48,247 nt of DNA from JAAZIN01 sp964441025 (GTDB lineage: Bacteria > Bacillota > Dethiobacteria > DTU022), in NCBI GenBank assembly GCA_964441025.1, contig CAYTXG010000015.1, forward strand, positions 1-48,247. Direction: 5' to 3'. The notes beneath the pieces were generated by a model. The model was not told the DNA's origin. It made no database searches and saw only the letters and a program-made list of their open reading frames with translations. The translations under genes were made by a program, and so were the position numbers. Positions 8,141 through 15,715 of this stretch are shown piece by piece. Position 1 is the stretch's first letter; every line of letters starts with the position of its first letter.

Positions 8141-8190
8141 GTCAGCCGGCGGCCCGGTATTTAAAACATTATCGCGGGAGAAAGGGACAT

Positions 8191-9186
8191 ATGGCTCTAA
8201 CTGATGTTTACGGGCGCAAGCATAACTATTTGCGCATATCGGTAACGGATCGCTGCAATCTGCGCTGCCTTTACTGTATGGGTCAGGAAGGAGTAAAATC
8301 TATTCCGCATAGCCGTATTCTAACCTATGAGGAAATTGCCGAAGTGGTGAAGGCGGGCGCAGCCCTCGGAATAACCAGGGTTCGCCTCACCGGCGGCGAG
8401 CCCCTGGTGCGCAGGAACCTGCTCTACCTGGTTGAAAAGATCTCGCGGCTGCCGGACATATCCGATCTGTCGATGACCACAAACGGGATCCTGCTGCCCG
8501 GCTTCGCCCGGCCCCTGAAGGAGGCGGGGCTGCACCGGGTGAACATAAGCCTCGACTCGCTCAAGCCCGCCGTGTACCGCAGGATCACGCGGTGCGGCGA
8601 GCTGAAGCAGGCCCTGGCTGGAATTGAAGCCGCACTGGAGGCGGGACTGAAACCGGTGAAAATAAATATTGTTCTGATGAAGGGGATCAACCACCGCGAA
8701 GTGCCTGACTTTTTGAAACTGTCTCTGGAAAAAGAGCTTCATTTGCGCTTTATCGAGTACATGCCCATCGGCGCGCAGGGAAGCGAGCATCAGAACTATT
8801 ACCTGCCCGTGAGCTATGTGGAAGAACAGGCGGCGGCCATGGGACTGGCGCTCGCGCCGGCTGAATCTGCAGCCGGCGTGGGGCCGGCAGAGAACTTCAG
8901 ACTGCCCGGCGGCAAAGGCACTATCGGACTGATCCATGCCATCAGCCGCCATTTCTGCAGCTCCTGCAACCGGCTGCGTCTCACCGCTGAAGGATACCTC
9001 AAGAGCTGCCTGTACTGGCAGGAGGAGCATTCAATCCGCCCGGCCCTGGGAAATGCGGCGGCAATGCAGGAGCTGCTGCAAAAGGTAGTCCTCCTGAAAC
9101 CGGAAAAGCACTGCATGAGTGCCCGAAAGGGAGCCGGCCCGCTGGAGATGCAGTCAATGCGGGGAATGTCAAAAACTGGTGGTTAA
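8191..9186 (+). CDS. moaA: GTP 3',8-cyclase MoaA (radical SAM)
   Basis: Radical SAM enzyme that starts molybdopterin synthesis by rearranging GTP to 3',8-cyclo-GTP. Length 331 residues is normal. The N-terminal cluster motif C22-x3-C26-x2-C29 follows VTDRC. GGEPLVRRN is the SAM-binding GGE element. The C-terminal cluster region CSSCNRLRLTAEGYLKSCL binds the second [4Fe-4S] and GTP. The protein ends in Gly-Gly, as functional MoaA proteins do. A GGGAG...AAGGG ribosome site precedes the ATG. It lies in the Moco operon and its product is passed to MoaC, encoded next door. Confidence 0.95.
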   Translation: MALTDVYGRKHNYLRISVTDRCNLRCLYCMGQEGVKSIPHSRILTYEEIAEVVKAGAALGITRVRLTGGEPLVRRNLLYLVEKISRLPDISDLSMTTNGILLPGFARPLKEAGLHRVNISLDSLKPAVYRRITRCGELKQALAGIEAALEAGLKPVKINIVLMKGINHREVPDFLKLSLEKELHLRFIEYMPIGAQGSEHQNYYLPVSYVEEQAAAMGLALAPAESAAGVGPAENFRLPGGKGTIGLIHAISRHFCSSCNRLRLTAEGYLKSCLYWQEEHSIRPALGNAAAMQELLQKVVLLKPEKHCMSARKGAGPLEMQSMRGMSKTGG

Positions 9187-9204
9187 TGTGCGGTAAAGGG
9201 AGTG

Positions 9205-10203
9205 ATGGGATTGCCGCCGGTAATACTAAATATTGTAGCCGCCCAGTCAAAAACTGGGAAAACAACCCTTATGGAAAAGCTGCTGCCGGAGCTGTCGGCA
9301 AAGGGACTGAGGGTGGCCGCATTAAAGGGTGAGGTGCATCACTACAACCTCGATGTTCCAGGCAAAGACACCTGGCGCTTTGCGCAGGCCGGCGCAGAGG
9401 TGGTTGGAGCGACCACCCCGGAAAAGTACATTCTCATCGGCAGCACTCCCGGCGGAGGCACTGCTGCCGCCGTGGCAAAACTTCAAGAGTTCGACCTGAT
9501 CCTTTTCGAGGGAGGCAAAAGAAGCCCCTACCCCAAAGTTGAGGTGGTGCGCAGCGCTGTTAACGGGCAGCCGCTGCTTCCCAAAGGGGTCATCGCCCTG
9601 GTCAGCGACGTGGCGGAGCTTCAACTGACCCATCCGTTGCCCCTTTTCGGGCTTGACGATGCCGCCGGCCTGGCCGGCTTTATCCATGAGCGGTTTTTCA
9701 GGAAGGCCGGGATGGAGCCGGAGCTGACACACTTCGATGCCGCCGGGCGCCCCAGAATGGTCGATATTTCGGATAAAGAGAGCAGCCGCCGTGAGGCCTG
9801 TGCTGCAGGAGAAATCCTGATGGACGCCGCCACCATGGAAAGGATCAGGGCAGGCGCCATGGAGAAAGGCGATGTCCTGGCCGTGGCCCAGGTGGCGGCG
9901 ATCATGGCGGTCAAGGATACAGGCCGGCTCATCCCCATGGCCCATCCTTTGAATATCACGGGAGTGGATATCGATTTCAACCTGAATGAAACGGCGGGTA
10001 AAATAGAGATCGGGGTAAGGGTGAAGCTGACGGGCCAAACCGGGGTGGAGATGGAGGCGCTCACCGGCGTAAGCGCAGCCGCCCTGACCATCTATGATAT
10101 GTGTAAAGCTGTCGACAAAAGCATGGTCATACAGAACATCAGGCTGCTCGAGAAGAAGGGGGGGGCTTCCGGCCATTATCGCCGGGAAGGGGAAAATGGG
10201 TGA
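9205..10203 (+). CDS. MobB-MoaC fusion protein
   Basis: A fusion of about 332 residues. The first 168 residues are MobB-like, a GTP-binding accessory protein for molybdopterin dinucleotide synthesis, with the P-loop AQSKTGKTT and the following HHYNLD...GKDTWRFAQAGA pattern; the first P-loop glycine is alanine. From about residue 173 to the end is MoaC, cyclic pyranopterin monophosphate synthase (LTHFDAAGRPRMVDISDKE, KGDVLAVAQVAAIMAVK, YDMCKAVDKSM). MoaC uses the product of the MoaA gene just upstream. The start may be ATG 9205, GTG 9202 or TTG 9211, all near AAAGGGAG. Both halves look intact, so this is a true fusion, not a sequencing join. Confidence 0.88.
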   Translation: MGLPPVILNIVAAQSKTGKTTLMEKLLPELSAKGLRVAALKGEVHHYNLDVPGKDTWRFAQAGAEVVGATTPEKYILIGSTPGGGTAAAVAKLQEFDLILFEGGKRSPYPKVEVVRSAVNGQPLLPKGVIALVSDVAELQLTHPLPLFGLDDAAGLAGFIHERFFRKAGMEPELTHFDAAGRPRMVDISDKESSRREACAAGEILMDAATMERIRAGAMEKGDVLAVAQVAAIMAVKDTGRLIPMAHPLNITGVDIDFNLNETAGKIEIGVRVKLTGQTGVEMEALTGVSAAALTIYDMCKAVDKSMVIQNIRLLEKKGGASGHYRREGENG

Positions 10204-11113
10204 AATTATCGCTGTCTGCATCAGCGCCAAAAGGGGCGAAAGCAAAAAAAATGTGGGCTCGGTGCTTCTGATCAGAGGCAGCGGTCTGGAGGGCGACGGC
10301 CACGCCGGCTTTGCCCACCGCCAGGTGAGCCTGCTGGCCGCCGAGAGCATCGCAAAGATGCAGGCAAAAGGCCTGGATGTCGGCCCGGGCGACTTTGCCG
10401 AAAACCTGACCACCCGCGATATCAGCCTGGTCCATCTGCCCGTGGGCACACGCCTGCAAGCCGGTCCGGAGGCAATCCTCAGGGTAACCCAGATCGGCAA
10501 GATCTGCCATAATCGCTGCGCCATCTATACCCGGGCCGGCGACTGCGTCATGCCCCGCGAGGGCATCTTTGCCGAGGTGCTGCATGGAGGCATGGTCCGG
10601 TCGGGCGACAGCCTGCAGGTACGCCCCGGCTACCGCTTCGGCACCATCACCGTGAGCGATAAGGGCGCCGCCGGGAAGCGTGAAGATAAAAGCGGCCCCC
10701 TGCTGGGCGAGCTGCTGCTGCCCCGGGGCGATATTGCGCGCAGCGTGATTGTACCGGATGAGCGCACCGCGCTCGCGACAGAGCTGCGGCAGATGATCGC
10801 AGAGGGGATGGACGCAGTCTTCACCTCCGGAGGCACGGGGCTTTCGCCACGCGATATCACCCCCGAGGCCACCCTTGAGGTGATCGAGAGAGCTGTGCCG
10901 GGCATCGCCGAGGCGATGCGCCGCGAAAGCTATGCCGCCACCCCCAGGGCCATGCTCTCGCGGGCCGTGGCCGGGATCAGCCGGCAGACGCTCATTGTCA
11001 ACCTGCCCGGCAGCCCCAAGGCGGTGCGGGAATGCTTCTCCGTGCTCGAACCGGTACTCGATCACGCCCTTGAGACGCTCACCGGGCGCGGCGGCGAATG
11101 CGGCTCTTCATGA
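10196..11113 (+). CDS. MOSC domain - MogA/MoaB fusion protein
   Basis: Protein of 305 residues. The N-terminal about 145 residues are a MOSC (molybdenum cofactor sulfurase C-terminal) domain (GDGHAGFAHRQVSLLA, GDFAENLTTRDI, ICHNRCAIY, with a possible cysteine ligand). From about residue 147 a MogA/MoaB molybdopterin adenylyltransferase domain follows (ITVSDKGAAGKREDKSG, VFTSGGTGLSPRDITPEA, NLPGSPKAVRE). MogA adenylylates molybdopterin for MoeA. The ATG at 10196 lies eight bases inside the end of the preceding gene, with GGGAAGGGG upstream, so translation is coupled. It is the last gene of the Moco operon and its stop codon abuts that of a minus-strand pseudogene. Confidence 0.9.
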   Translation: MGEIIAVCISAKRGESKKNVGSVLLIRGSGLEGDGHAGFAHRQVSLLAAESIAKMQAKGLDVGPGDFAENLTTRDISLVHLPVGTRLQAGPEAILRVTQIGKICHNRCAIYTRAGDCVMPREGIFAEVLHGGMVRSGDSLQVRPGYRFGTITVSDKGAAGKREDKSGPLLGELLLPRGDIARSVIVPDERTALATELRQMIAEGMDAVFTSGGTGLSPRDITPEATLEVIERAVPGIAEAMRRESYAATPRAMLSRAVAGISRQTLIVNLPGSPKAVRECFSVLEPVLDHALETLTGRGGECGSS

Positions 11114-11460
11114 TCAACCGGTAACGGCCAGGCGTTCCAGTTTCCCACTGCCCTTTTTCAGTATATCTTCCAGGATTTTGCCTGCCTCCCCCTTCCGCCT
11201 CTTTTTTATCGCTACAAGCAATTTTTTGTGAAAGGACAGGGACAAGGCCCTGTAGTCCCCCGATTCAAAATAACCCGGATCTGATTTACACAGGCCGCCT
11301 CAAAGGATCTAAAGATCATGGCATAGACCACGTTGCCCGATGCAATCGTGATGCGGTGGTGCGGCCAGTTCCAGTATTCCCGAATTAATAATACTCCGCT
11401 AACCCCCATAAGGACGGCCAGTTCGCCACCTGCAGTCCGTCTGCGGAAGTCCCGCCCTGC
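11114..11460 (-). pseudogene. frameshifted remnant of a GntR/FadR-type (FCD) regulator
   Basis: Translated on the minus strand, 11271-11400 reads REYWNW..HHRITIASGNVV, which fits the FCD ligand-domain pattern D-x-x-FH-x-x-I-x-x-ASGN. The reading then shifts by one base at a run of four T (11270-11267 on the minus strand). In the new frame ESGDYRALSLSFHKKLLVAI continues to a natural FCD end (A..IL..IL) and a TGA at 11116-11114. The DNA-binding N-terminus is missing. It sits directly after the reductase gene, so it was probably the operon's regulator. A base-calling error at the T run could explain the frameshift but not the missing N-terminus. Confidence 0.6.
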
Positions 11461-11523
11461 TGCATGGGAAGGCCGGCAGCAGCGTGCTGCCGCCTTCCAC
11501 TCTACTGCAAAGCGCAAATTCAC

Positions 11524-12753
11524 CTACTGGATTTTCCTTCGAGGCACTACAATTTCAAGATCCCCCAGGGGATAAGAGATGCAGGGGTGGATATAACCAA
11601 ATTTCTTGTCGGCCAGGCGCCGGTCATCGACATCTTCAGGAATGAAGAGATCCCCCTTTATCAACAAGGATCTGCACACACCGCAGGATCCGCTTCTGCA
11701 GGAAGCGGGGGGGCAGAGACCCGCCCTTTCCATCGCCACAAGCAGCGATTCTCCGGCGGCAGCTTTTATCTCCACCGGCTCTTTCCCCCTGTGCACCAGC
11801 ACCCCGAATTCCTTGCCGGCAGCGCCTCCGGGATAGGATTCCAGACTGCAGACATCGTCGATCTCCCCAAAAACCTCTCTCCGGACAAATTTTCTCCTTA
11901 TTCTCAGCCCTTTCAGCTCTTTATCGACATGCCGGTACATGGCCTGGGGTCCGCAGATAAAAATGGAGCTGTCAAGGGGATGGGCGTACTTCTCCAATAG
12001 ATCTGCGGTTATAAACCCGCGCTCATAGTGGTCCAGTTTCTCTTCAGCTAAAACGTGGACTATTTTTATCCTGCCCTTTGATGAATCTTGAAGCTCATTC
12101 AGCTCGTCATGAAATATAATCTCCTCTTTCCTGTTGCTGCCGTAGAAAACAGTCAGGTCGACCTCCAGTTCCCCGTCAAGAATACTTTTGGCCATGGATC
12201 TGAAAGGAGTGATGCCGCACCCCCCGGCAATTCCCACGATATTCCGACGGTCCCTGAGATCATCATGGTAAAAGGATCCCTCCGGCCCGCCCGAGAGCAC
12301 CGCGCATCCCTCAGTCCAGTTGTCCCAGATGTAGTTGGAGATAAAACCGTCGTGGTACCTTTTTACGGTTATCTCATAAAAACCGTCCAGGGCTTCTTTG
12401 GGTGACGAGGAGATGGAATATGGCCGGGTTACCGCTGCTCCTTCCACTTCAAAGGTAAAGCTGAGGTATTGTCCAGGGCGGAAGTACGCCGGCAGGCCGG
12501 TCCCTTTACTCTTATCGGGCACCAACCGGTACGTTCTGACATCATCCGTTTCATTTTTCACTTTATCCACAATAAGGTGCTGAATCACCGGGTGAAGCCG
12601 GCCCGACAGGGCATTTACCGGCGGAAGAGCGTCAACTATTGCGGCAGGAGCTTTTTGAATCCTCTTTACCCTGCCGGGCACCAGGTTTTTAAAAGCCAGC
12701 AAGTCCAGGAGCCCCAGCGGCTTTATCTTAATATTGAGCTTGCCCTCCGACAT
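11524..12753 (-). CDS. NAD(P)H:ferredoxin-type reductase with FAD, NAD and [2Fe-2S] domains
   Basis: Protein of 409 residues. After an unusual N-terminal stretch of about 55 residues comes a ferredoxin-NADP reductase module: the FAD motif R110-P-Y-S113 and the nucleotide motif GGCGITPF (177-184), then FICGPQAMY. The last 90 residues are a plant-type [2Fe-2S] ferredoxin with C352-x4-C357-x2-C360-x30-C391. Electrons would flow NAD(P)H to FAD to the iron-sulfur cluster. The ATG follows the stop of the flavoprotein gene after one base, with GGAGGTG seven bases ahead, so the flavoprotein is the likely electron acceptor (inference). It resembles Hcr-like and phenol-hydroxylase-type reductases; the natural partner is not proven. 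Confidence 0.88.
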   Translation of the reverse strand: MSEGKLNIKIKPLGLLDLLAFKNLVPGRVKRIQKAPAAIVDALPPVNALSGRLHPVIQHLIVDKVKNETDDVRTYRLVPDKSKGTGLPAYFRPGQYLSFTFEVEGAAVTRPYSISSSPKEALDGFYEITVKRYHDGFISNYIWDNWTEGCAVLSGGPEGSFYHDDLRDRRNIVGIAGGCGITPFRSMAKSILDGELEVDLTVFYGSNRKEEIIFHDELNELQDSSKGRIKIVHVLAEEKLDHYERGFITADLLEKYAHPLDSSIFICGPQAMYRHVDKELKGLRIRRKFVRREVFGEIDDVCSLESYPGGAAGKEFGVLVHRGKEPVEIKAAAGESLLVAMERAGLCPPASCRSGSCGVCRSLLIKGDLFIPEDVDDRRLADKKFGYIHPCISYPLGDLEIVVPRRKIQ

Positions 12754-12754
12754 C

Positions 12755-14308
12755 TTATTTCACCTCCATCAGATCTTTGTGGGTCAGCAGGGCCGCTGTT
12801 TCACCCGACTGAAGCGAACTGGAATAACCATGGCATCTGAAGGCAAAACCGCCGGCAAAATCCAGTCCCTTGATATATTTTTCATCGTTCATGGTCATCA
12901 TCCGCGGGAGAACGGAGTCCCAGGGAACAGGTTCATAACCGTACACGCCGCCGTTAAAAGCCCCGGTATAGTTGGCAAAGGTGGCAGGAGTGGCCACTTC
13001 AATTTCTTCGATGCTGTCCCGTATACTGACGCTCAAAGCTTGTTCAAATTCATCGATCATCTCCCCGGCAATCTTATTTTTAACCTTGAAATAGTCCTGC
13101 GGGGAGACGCTGCTCCATGAATCACCGCTAAAAAGTGTAGTCAGGTAGAGGATGCTTGTCCCTTCGGGGGAGCAGTCGGGAACGGCATTGTTCAGGCAGA
13201 CCGTGGCCTGGGCGGCAGGTCTTCCCAATCTATGAAAGTCTTCATATATTTCATTGCTGTCAGGAGCGCTGTATACAAAATAACTGTACTCATCCAGGCC
13301 CAGCTCTTCGGGGCTCTTATCCAGCCCCAGGTACACAACAAGTGCTGAGAACCCGACTTTCCTGGCGTTACAGTTTTTCCAGGCCAGCTCCGGCACTGCT
13401 GTCCGGGGGTGGATCAGGCGGCTGTAAACTGTATGTGGAGAGGTGTTGGCTATGACATAAGCGGTCTTGATCATATCGCCGTGGGAAGTTTCCACGCCAA
13501 CCACGCTCCCATTTTCCACCATGATTTTCTCCACCCTCGTGTTGTACATGATCTCTCCGCCCAGCTCCCGGATCTTCATATCCAGCGCCGTGGTGTATTC
13601 GTGGGAGCGGTAGCGGGGAATGTATGCTTCCTTGGTGATATAGCGGTTGAACATGGCGGCAAAGATGCTGAAGCTGACGTTCTTTGTCCCCAACCCCAGG
13701 TAACACCAGTATGCAGTGATAATCTTTTGTGCCCGGTAGGGCATTTTAACAGCATCCAGCACATCCTGGAGTGTATATGGAGCGGTTTTGAGAAAATTGG
13801 CGTACGTGCCTGTGAGAACCTTCTTATCGGGATTACCCCTCGATCTGCCCAGGTAGGAAAAAGCGTTTACCACTTCCTCGCATAACCGCATAAACTTGGA
13901 GACAGATTCTCTGGATCCGGGGACGTATTCCTCCATTTTGGAGATGTACTCCGCCTCGCCAAAAGGCATGGTTGCATCCAGGCGGCCGCCCTTTTCACGG
14001 GGAATGACCAGCCTGTATGCTTCGGGCACTTTCATCCATTCGCTGTCAATGCCGATTTTTTCTTCCAGAAGTAAGCGTACATTTCCCTTATCCTGGGGCG
14101 AACCGAAATCTGCAATCTCATGCAGCGACGGTTCGAACTCAAACCTGCCCCTGACGAAACTGGTGGCAAATCCGCCCGGCAAGTTATGTTGTTCCAGCAA
14201 AAGGATTTTGTGCCCTTTTGCCGCAAGGGTTGCCGCGGCTACCAACCCCCCGTTGCCGGCGCCCACCACAATGACATCATAAGAATCTTTGTAACAGTTT
14301 TTGAACAC
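12755..14308 (-). CDS. phytoene desaturase / retinol saturase-like FAD oxidoreductase
   Basis: Protein of 517 residues with an N-terminal Rossmann FAD-binding motif (VVGAGNGGLVAAATLAAKGH, G16-x-G18-x-x-G21) and LLEQHNLPGG, the hallmark of the CrtI/retinol 13,14-reductase family. The C-terminal stretch around DFAGGFAFRCHGYSSSLQSG matches the family's second FAD contact. Such enzymes saturate or desaturate isoprenoid or other hydrophobic double bonds. The start is GTG at 14308 with AAGGAGG seven bases upstream. The gene is co-transcribed with the [2Fe-2S] reductase behind a strong promoter. No carotenoid genes are nearby, so a role in carotenoid synthesis is unlikely and the substrate is unknown. 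Confidence 0.85.
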   Translation of the reverse strand: MFKNCYKDSYDVIVVGAGNGGLVAAATLAAKGHKILLLEQHNLPGGFATSFVRGRFEFEPSLHEIADFGSPQDKGNVRLLLEEKIGIDSEWMKVPEAYRLVIPREKGGRLDATMPFGEAEYISKMEEYVPGSRESVSKFMRLCEEVVNAFSYLGRSRGNPDKKVLTGTYANFLKTAPYTLQDVLDAVKMPYRAQKIITAYWCYLGLGTKNVSFSIFAAMFNRYITKEAYIPRYRSHEYTTALDMKIRELGGEIMYNTRVEKIMVENGSVVGVETSHGDMIKTAYVIANTSPHTVYSRLIHPRTAVPELAWKNCNARKVGFSALVVYLGLDKSPEELGLDEYSYFVYSAPDSNEIYEDFHRLGRPAAQATVCLNNAVPDCSPEGTSILYLTTLFSGDSWSSVSPQDYFKVKNKIAGEMIDEFEQALSVSIRDSIEEIEVATPATFANYTGAFNGGVYGYEPVPWDSVLPRMMTMNDEKYIKGLDFAGGFAFRCHGYSSSLQSGETAALLTHKDLMEVK

Positions 14309-14329
14309 GGCCGTCCCTCCTTAATTTAG

Positions 14330-14340
14330 TGGCCTAACCA
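14330..14340 (-). promoter_or_regulatory. candidate GntR/FadR-type operator
   Basis: On the minus strand this reads TGGTTAGGCCA, one base from the FadR-subfamily pattern TGGTNNGACCA. It sits just after the predicted transcription start (about 14346), where a repressor would block initiation. A GntR/FCD remnant lies at the 3' end of the same operon. The match is short, so this is an inference. Confidence 0.4.
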
Positions 14341-14352
14341 CCAACCAACAGA

Positions 14353-14381
14353 ATTATACTTATACCTTTTTCCGCTGTCAA
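14353..14381 (-). promoter_or_regulatory. perfect sigma-A promoter of the flavoprotein-reductase operon
   Basis: On the minus strand, TTGACA (14381-14376) and TATAAT (14358-14353) are 17 bases apart, an exact consensus. So strong a promoter is normally held down by a repressor, which fits the operator-like site just downstream. Confidence 0.85.
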
Positions 14382-14426
14382 TCAATACAGACTATGCACT
14401 ATTTCCCCACAACATGCAGCTGCCCC

Positions 14427-14463
14427 CATCCTGGCTGCCGGGAAAGAAGGGTCACCCAGGATG
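14427..14463 (-). repeat. inverted repeat downstream of the BTAD gene
   Basis: CATCCTGG (14427-14434) and CCAGGATG (14456-14463) pair over a 21-base loop. A second small stem, CTGCA/TGCAG, lies at 14466-14483. Neither has a T tract. They occupy the gap between the BTAD gene and the next promoter and may end the amidohydrolase-BTAD transcript. Confidence 0.4.
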
Positions 14464-14535
14464 CTCTGCAGGGGCTCTTGCAGTTGTACAGGAAAGGAGG
14501 TGGGAAAGTGCTTGCGCCCCGGACCGGCGACAGGC

Positions 14536-15699
14536 CTATTCCTTTGTGATCGCGATTGGGCCCGTTGCTCCAGCTTCAATATGCTTTAAGAGCACCATGG
14601 AGGAGGGATCCATTTCGCTGAAATTGACAATATGGATATTTACCTGGTAGATTGCGGAAACGTGGCTTAAGAATTTCAGGAAAGCGTTCACGATGCGCAC
14701 AGAGGGGACTGTTCCCACTTCCCGGTGTTCTTTTGAGATCAATTTCTCATAAGAGAGTATCAGCTCATTCTGTATATAGCTCAGATCCAGTATGTAGTTT
14801 ACATCGAGTTCAAGGAGATACTTTCCATTGGCTTTTCGCAGCAGCGCCCCCACCACATCCGCCGCCCAGAAATAGTGCACACTCTTCATGCAGCGGGTTT
14901 CAATAGCCAGTTTTTTCTGATCCACCCTCTTAAGGGTAGTGTACAGCTCTCCACCGCTGGGCTCATCTGTAAGATTCCGGTAAAGGAGCTTCAGATCAAT
15001 ATTGGGAGCTATATTCAGTTCCAGGCGCAGCTGGCTTTCAAATTTTTTATAGTAATTTATTGCAGCCGCACGGTTGCCCGATATTTTATAAATATTCAGG
15101 ATCCTTTGTGCAACGTTTTCGTTATAGGGCTCTATCGCCATCATCTCGTGGAGGACCTGCAGCGCTTCCTCATACCGGTTCTCCCTTTCATAAAGCTCAG
15201 TGAGCTTTTTCATGATCTCTATCTGTTTATTCTGGCAAACAACCTGTTCAAAGAGAACGACTTCATTGAACTCATCGCAGTTTTTTAGGTAGAACCCCTC
15301 AAGAAAGTCACCCTTAAACAGCTCTTTCAACCGGATAAGCTCATCCAGGGACCTTTCTGCCTTGATATTAAATTTATCAATACACAGCTTATCACATTGG
15401 AACCGGTATCGTTTATTTATCCGGCAACTTTCCTTTGTAACCAGAATAAAGTTTTCTCCATTCCTATCGGGAGGGATCAGTTTTTTGGCTGTCCATAAAT
15501 TGTAACGCAGGTTGTATCTGGCCGCCTCTTCATCACTGTCGGGCCAAAGATAGGCGGAGATTCTCTCCCTGCTCATCTCTCGATCTGCGTTCAGGACAAG
15601 GAGGCAGATCAGAGCTGTCAGCTTTGTACTGAGTTTCTCTGCAATTCGAACTCCATTGCAGCTGATGTTTACCTGTCCCAGTAAATTGATCGATAACAT
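14536..15699 (-). CDS. BTAD-domain (SARP-like) transcriptional regulator with a degenerate C-terminus
   Basis: Protein of 387 residues. The N-terminal winged helix (about 1-95) reads INLLGQVNISCNG, LSTKLTALICLLVL and RERISAYLWPDSDEEAARYNLR, as in SARP/AfsR-type activators. The bacterial transcriptional activation domain with TPR helices follows (KGDFLEGFYLKNCDEFNEVV to about residue 255). The last about 110 residues resemble the middle of an AAA/STAND ATPase up to a Walker-B-like NFSEMDPSSMVLLKHIE, but no P-loop is present and the protein stops there. It is co-directional with the amidohydrolase, 16 bases downstream of it, and has a weak ribosome site. It probably activates the neighbouring catabolic genes. 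Confidence 0.82.
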   Translation of the reverse strand: MLSINLLGQVNISCNGVRIAEKLSTKLTALICLLVLNADREMSRERISAYLWPDSDEEAARYNLRYNLWTAKKLIPPDRNGENFILVTKESCRINKRYRFQCDKLCIDKFNIKAERSLDELIRLKELFKGDFLEGFYLKNCDEFNEVVLFEQVVCQNKQIEIMKKLTELYERENRYEEALQVLHEMMAIEPYNENVAQRILNIYKISGNRAAAINYYKKFESQLRLELNIAPNIDLKLLYRNLTDEPSGGELYTTLKRVDQKKLAIETRCMKSVHYFWAADVVGALLRKANGKYLLELDVNYILDLSYIQNELILSYEKLISKEHREVGTVPSVRIVNAFLKFLSHVSAIYQVNIHIVNFSEMDPSSMVLLKHIEAGATGPIAITKE

Positions 15700-15715
15700 A
15701 GATTCGCACCGTTTC

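Noticed and set aside
9322..10524. 400-residue minus-strand frame opposite MobB-MoaC and MOSC-MogA
   Set aside because: It has no domain and no start signals; long antisense frames are common in GC-rich genes, and both sense genes match known families.
11262..11275. Programmed frameshift in the GntR remnant
   Set aside because: No slippery heptamer or downstream structure is evident and the DNA-binding half is missing, so decay is simpler.
14414..14650. Plus-strand frame with an AAAGGAGGTG in the gap near the BTAD gene
   Set aside because: The ribosome-like site does not precede a usable start in frame and the translation has no recognisable content.
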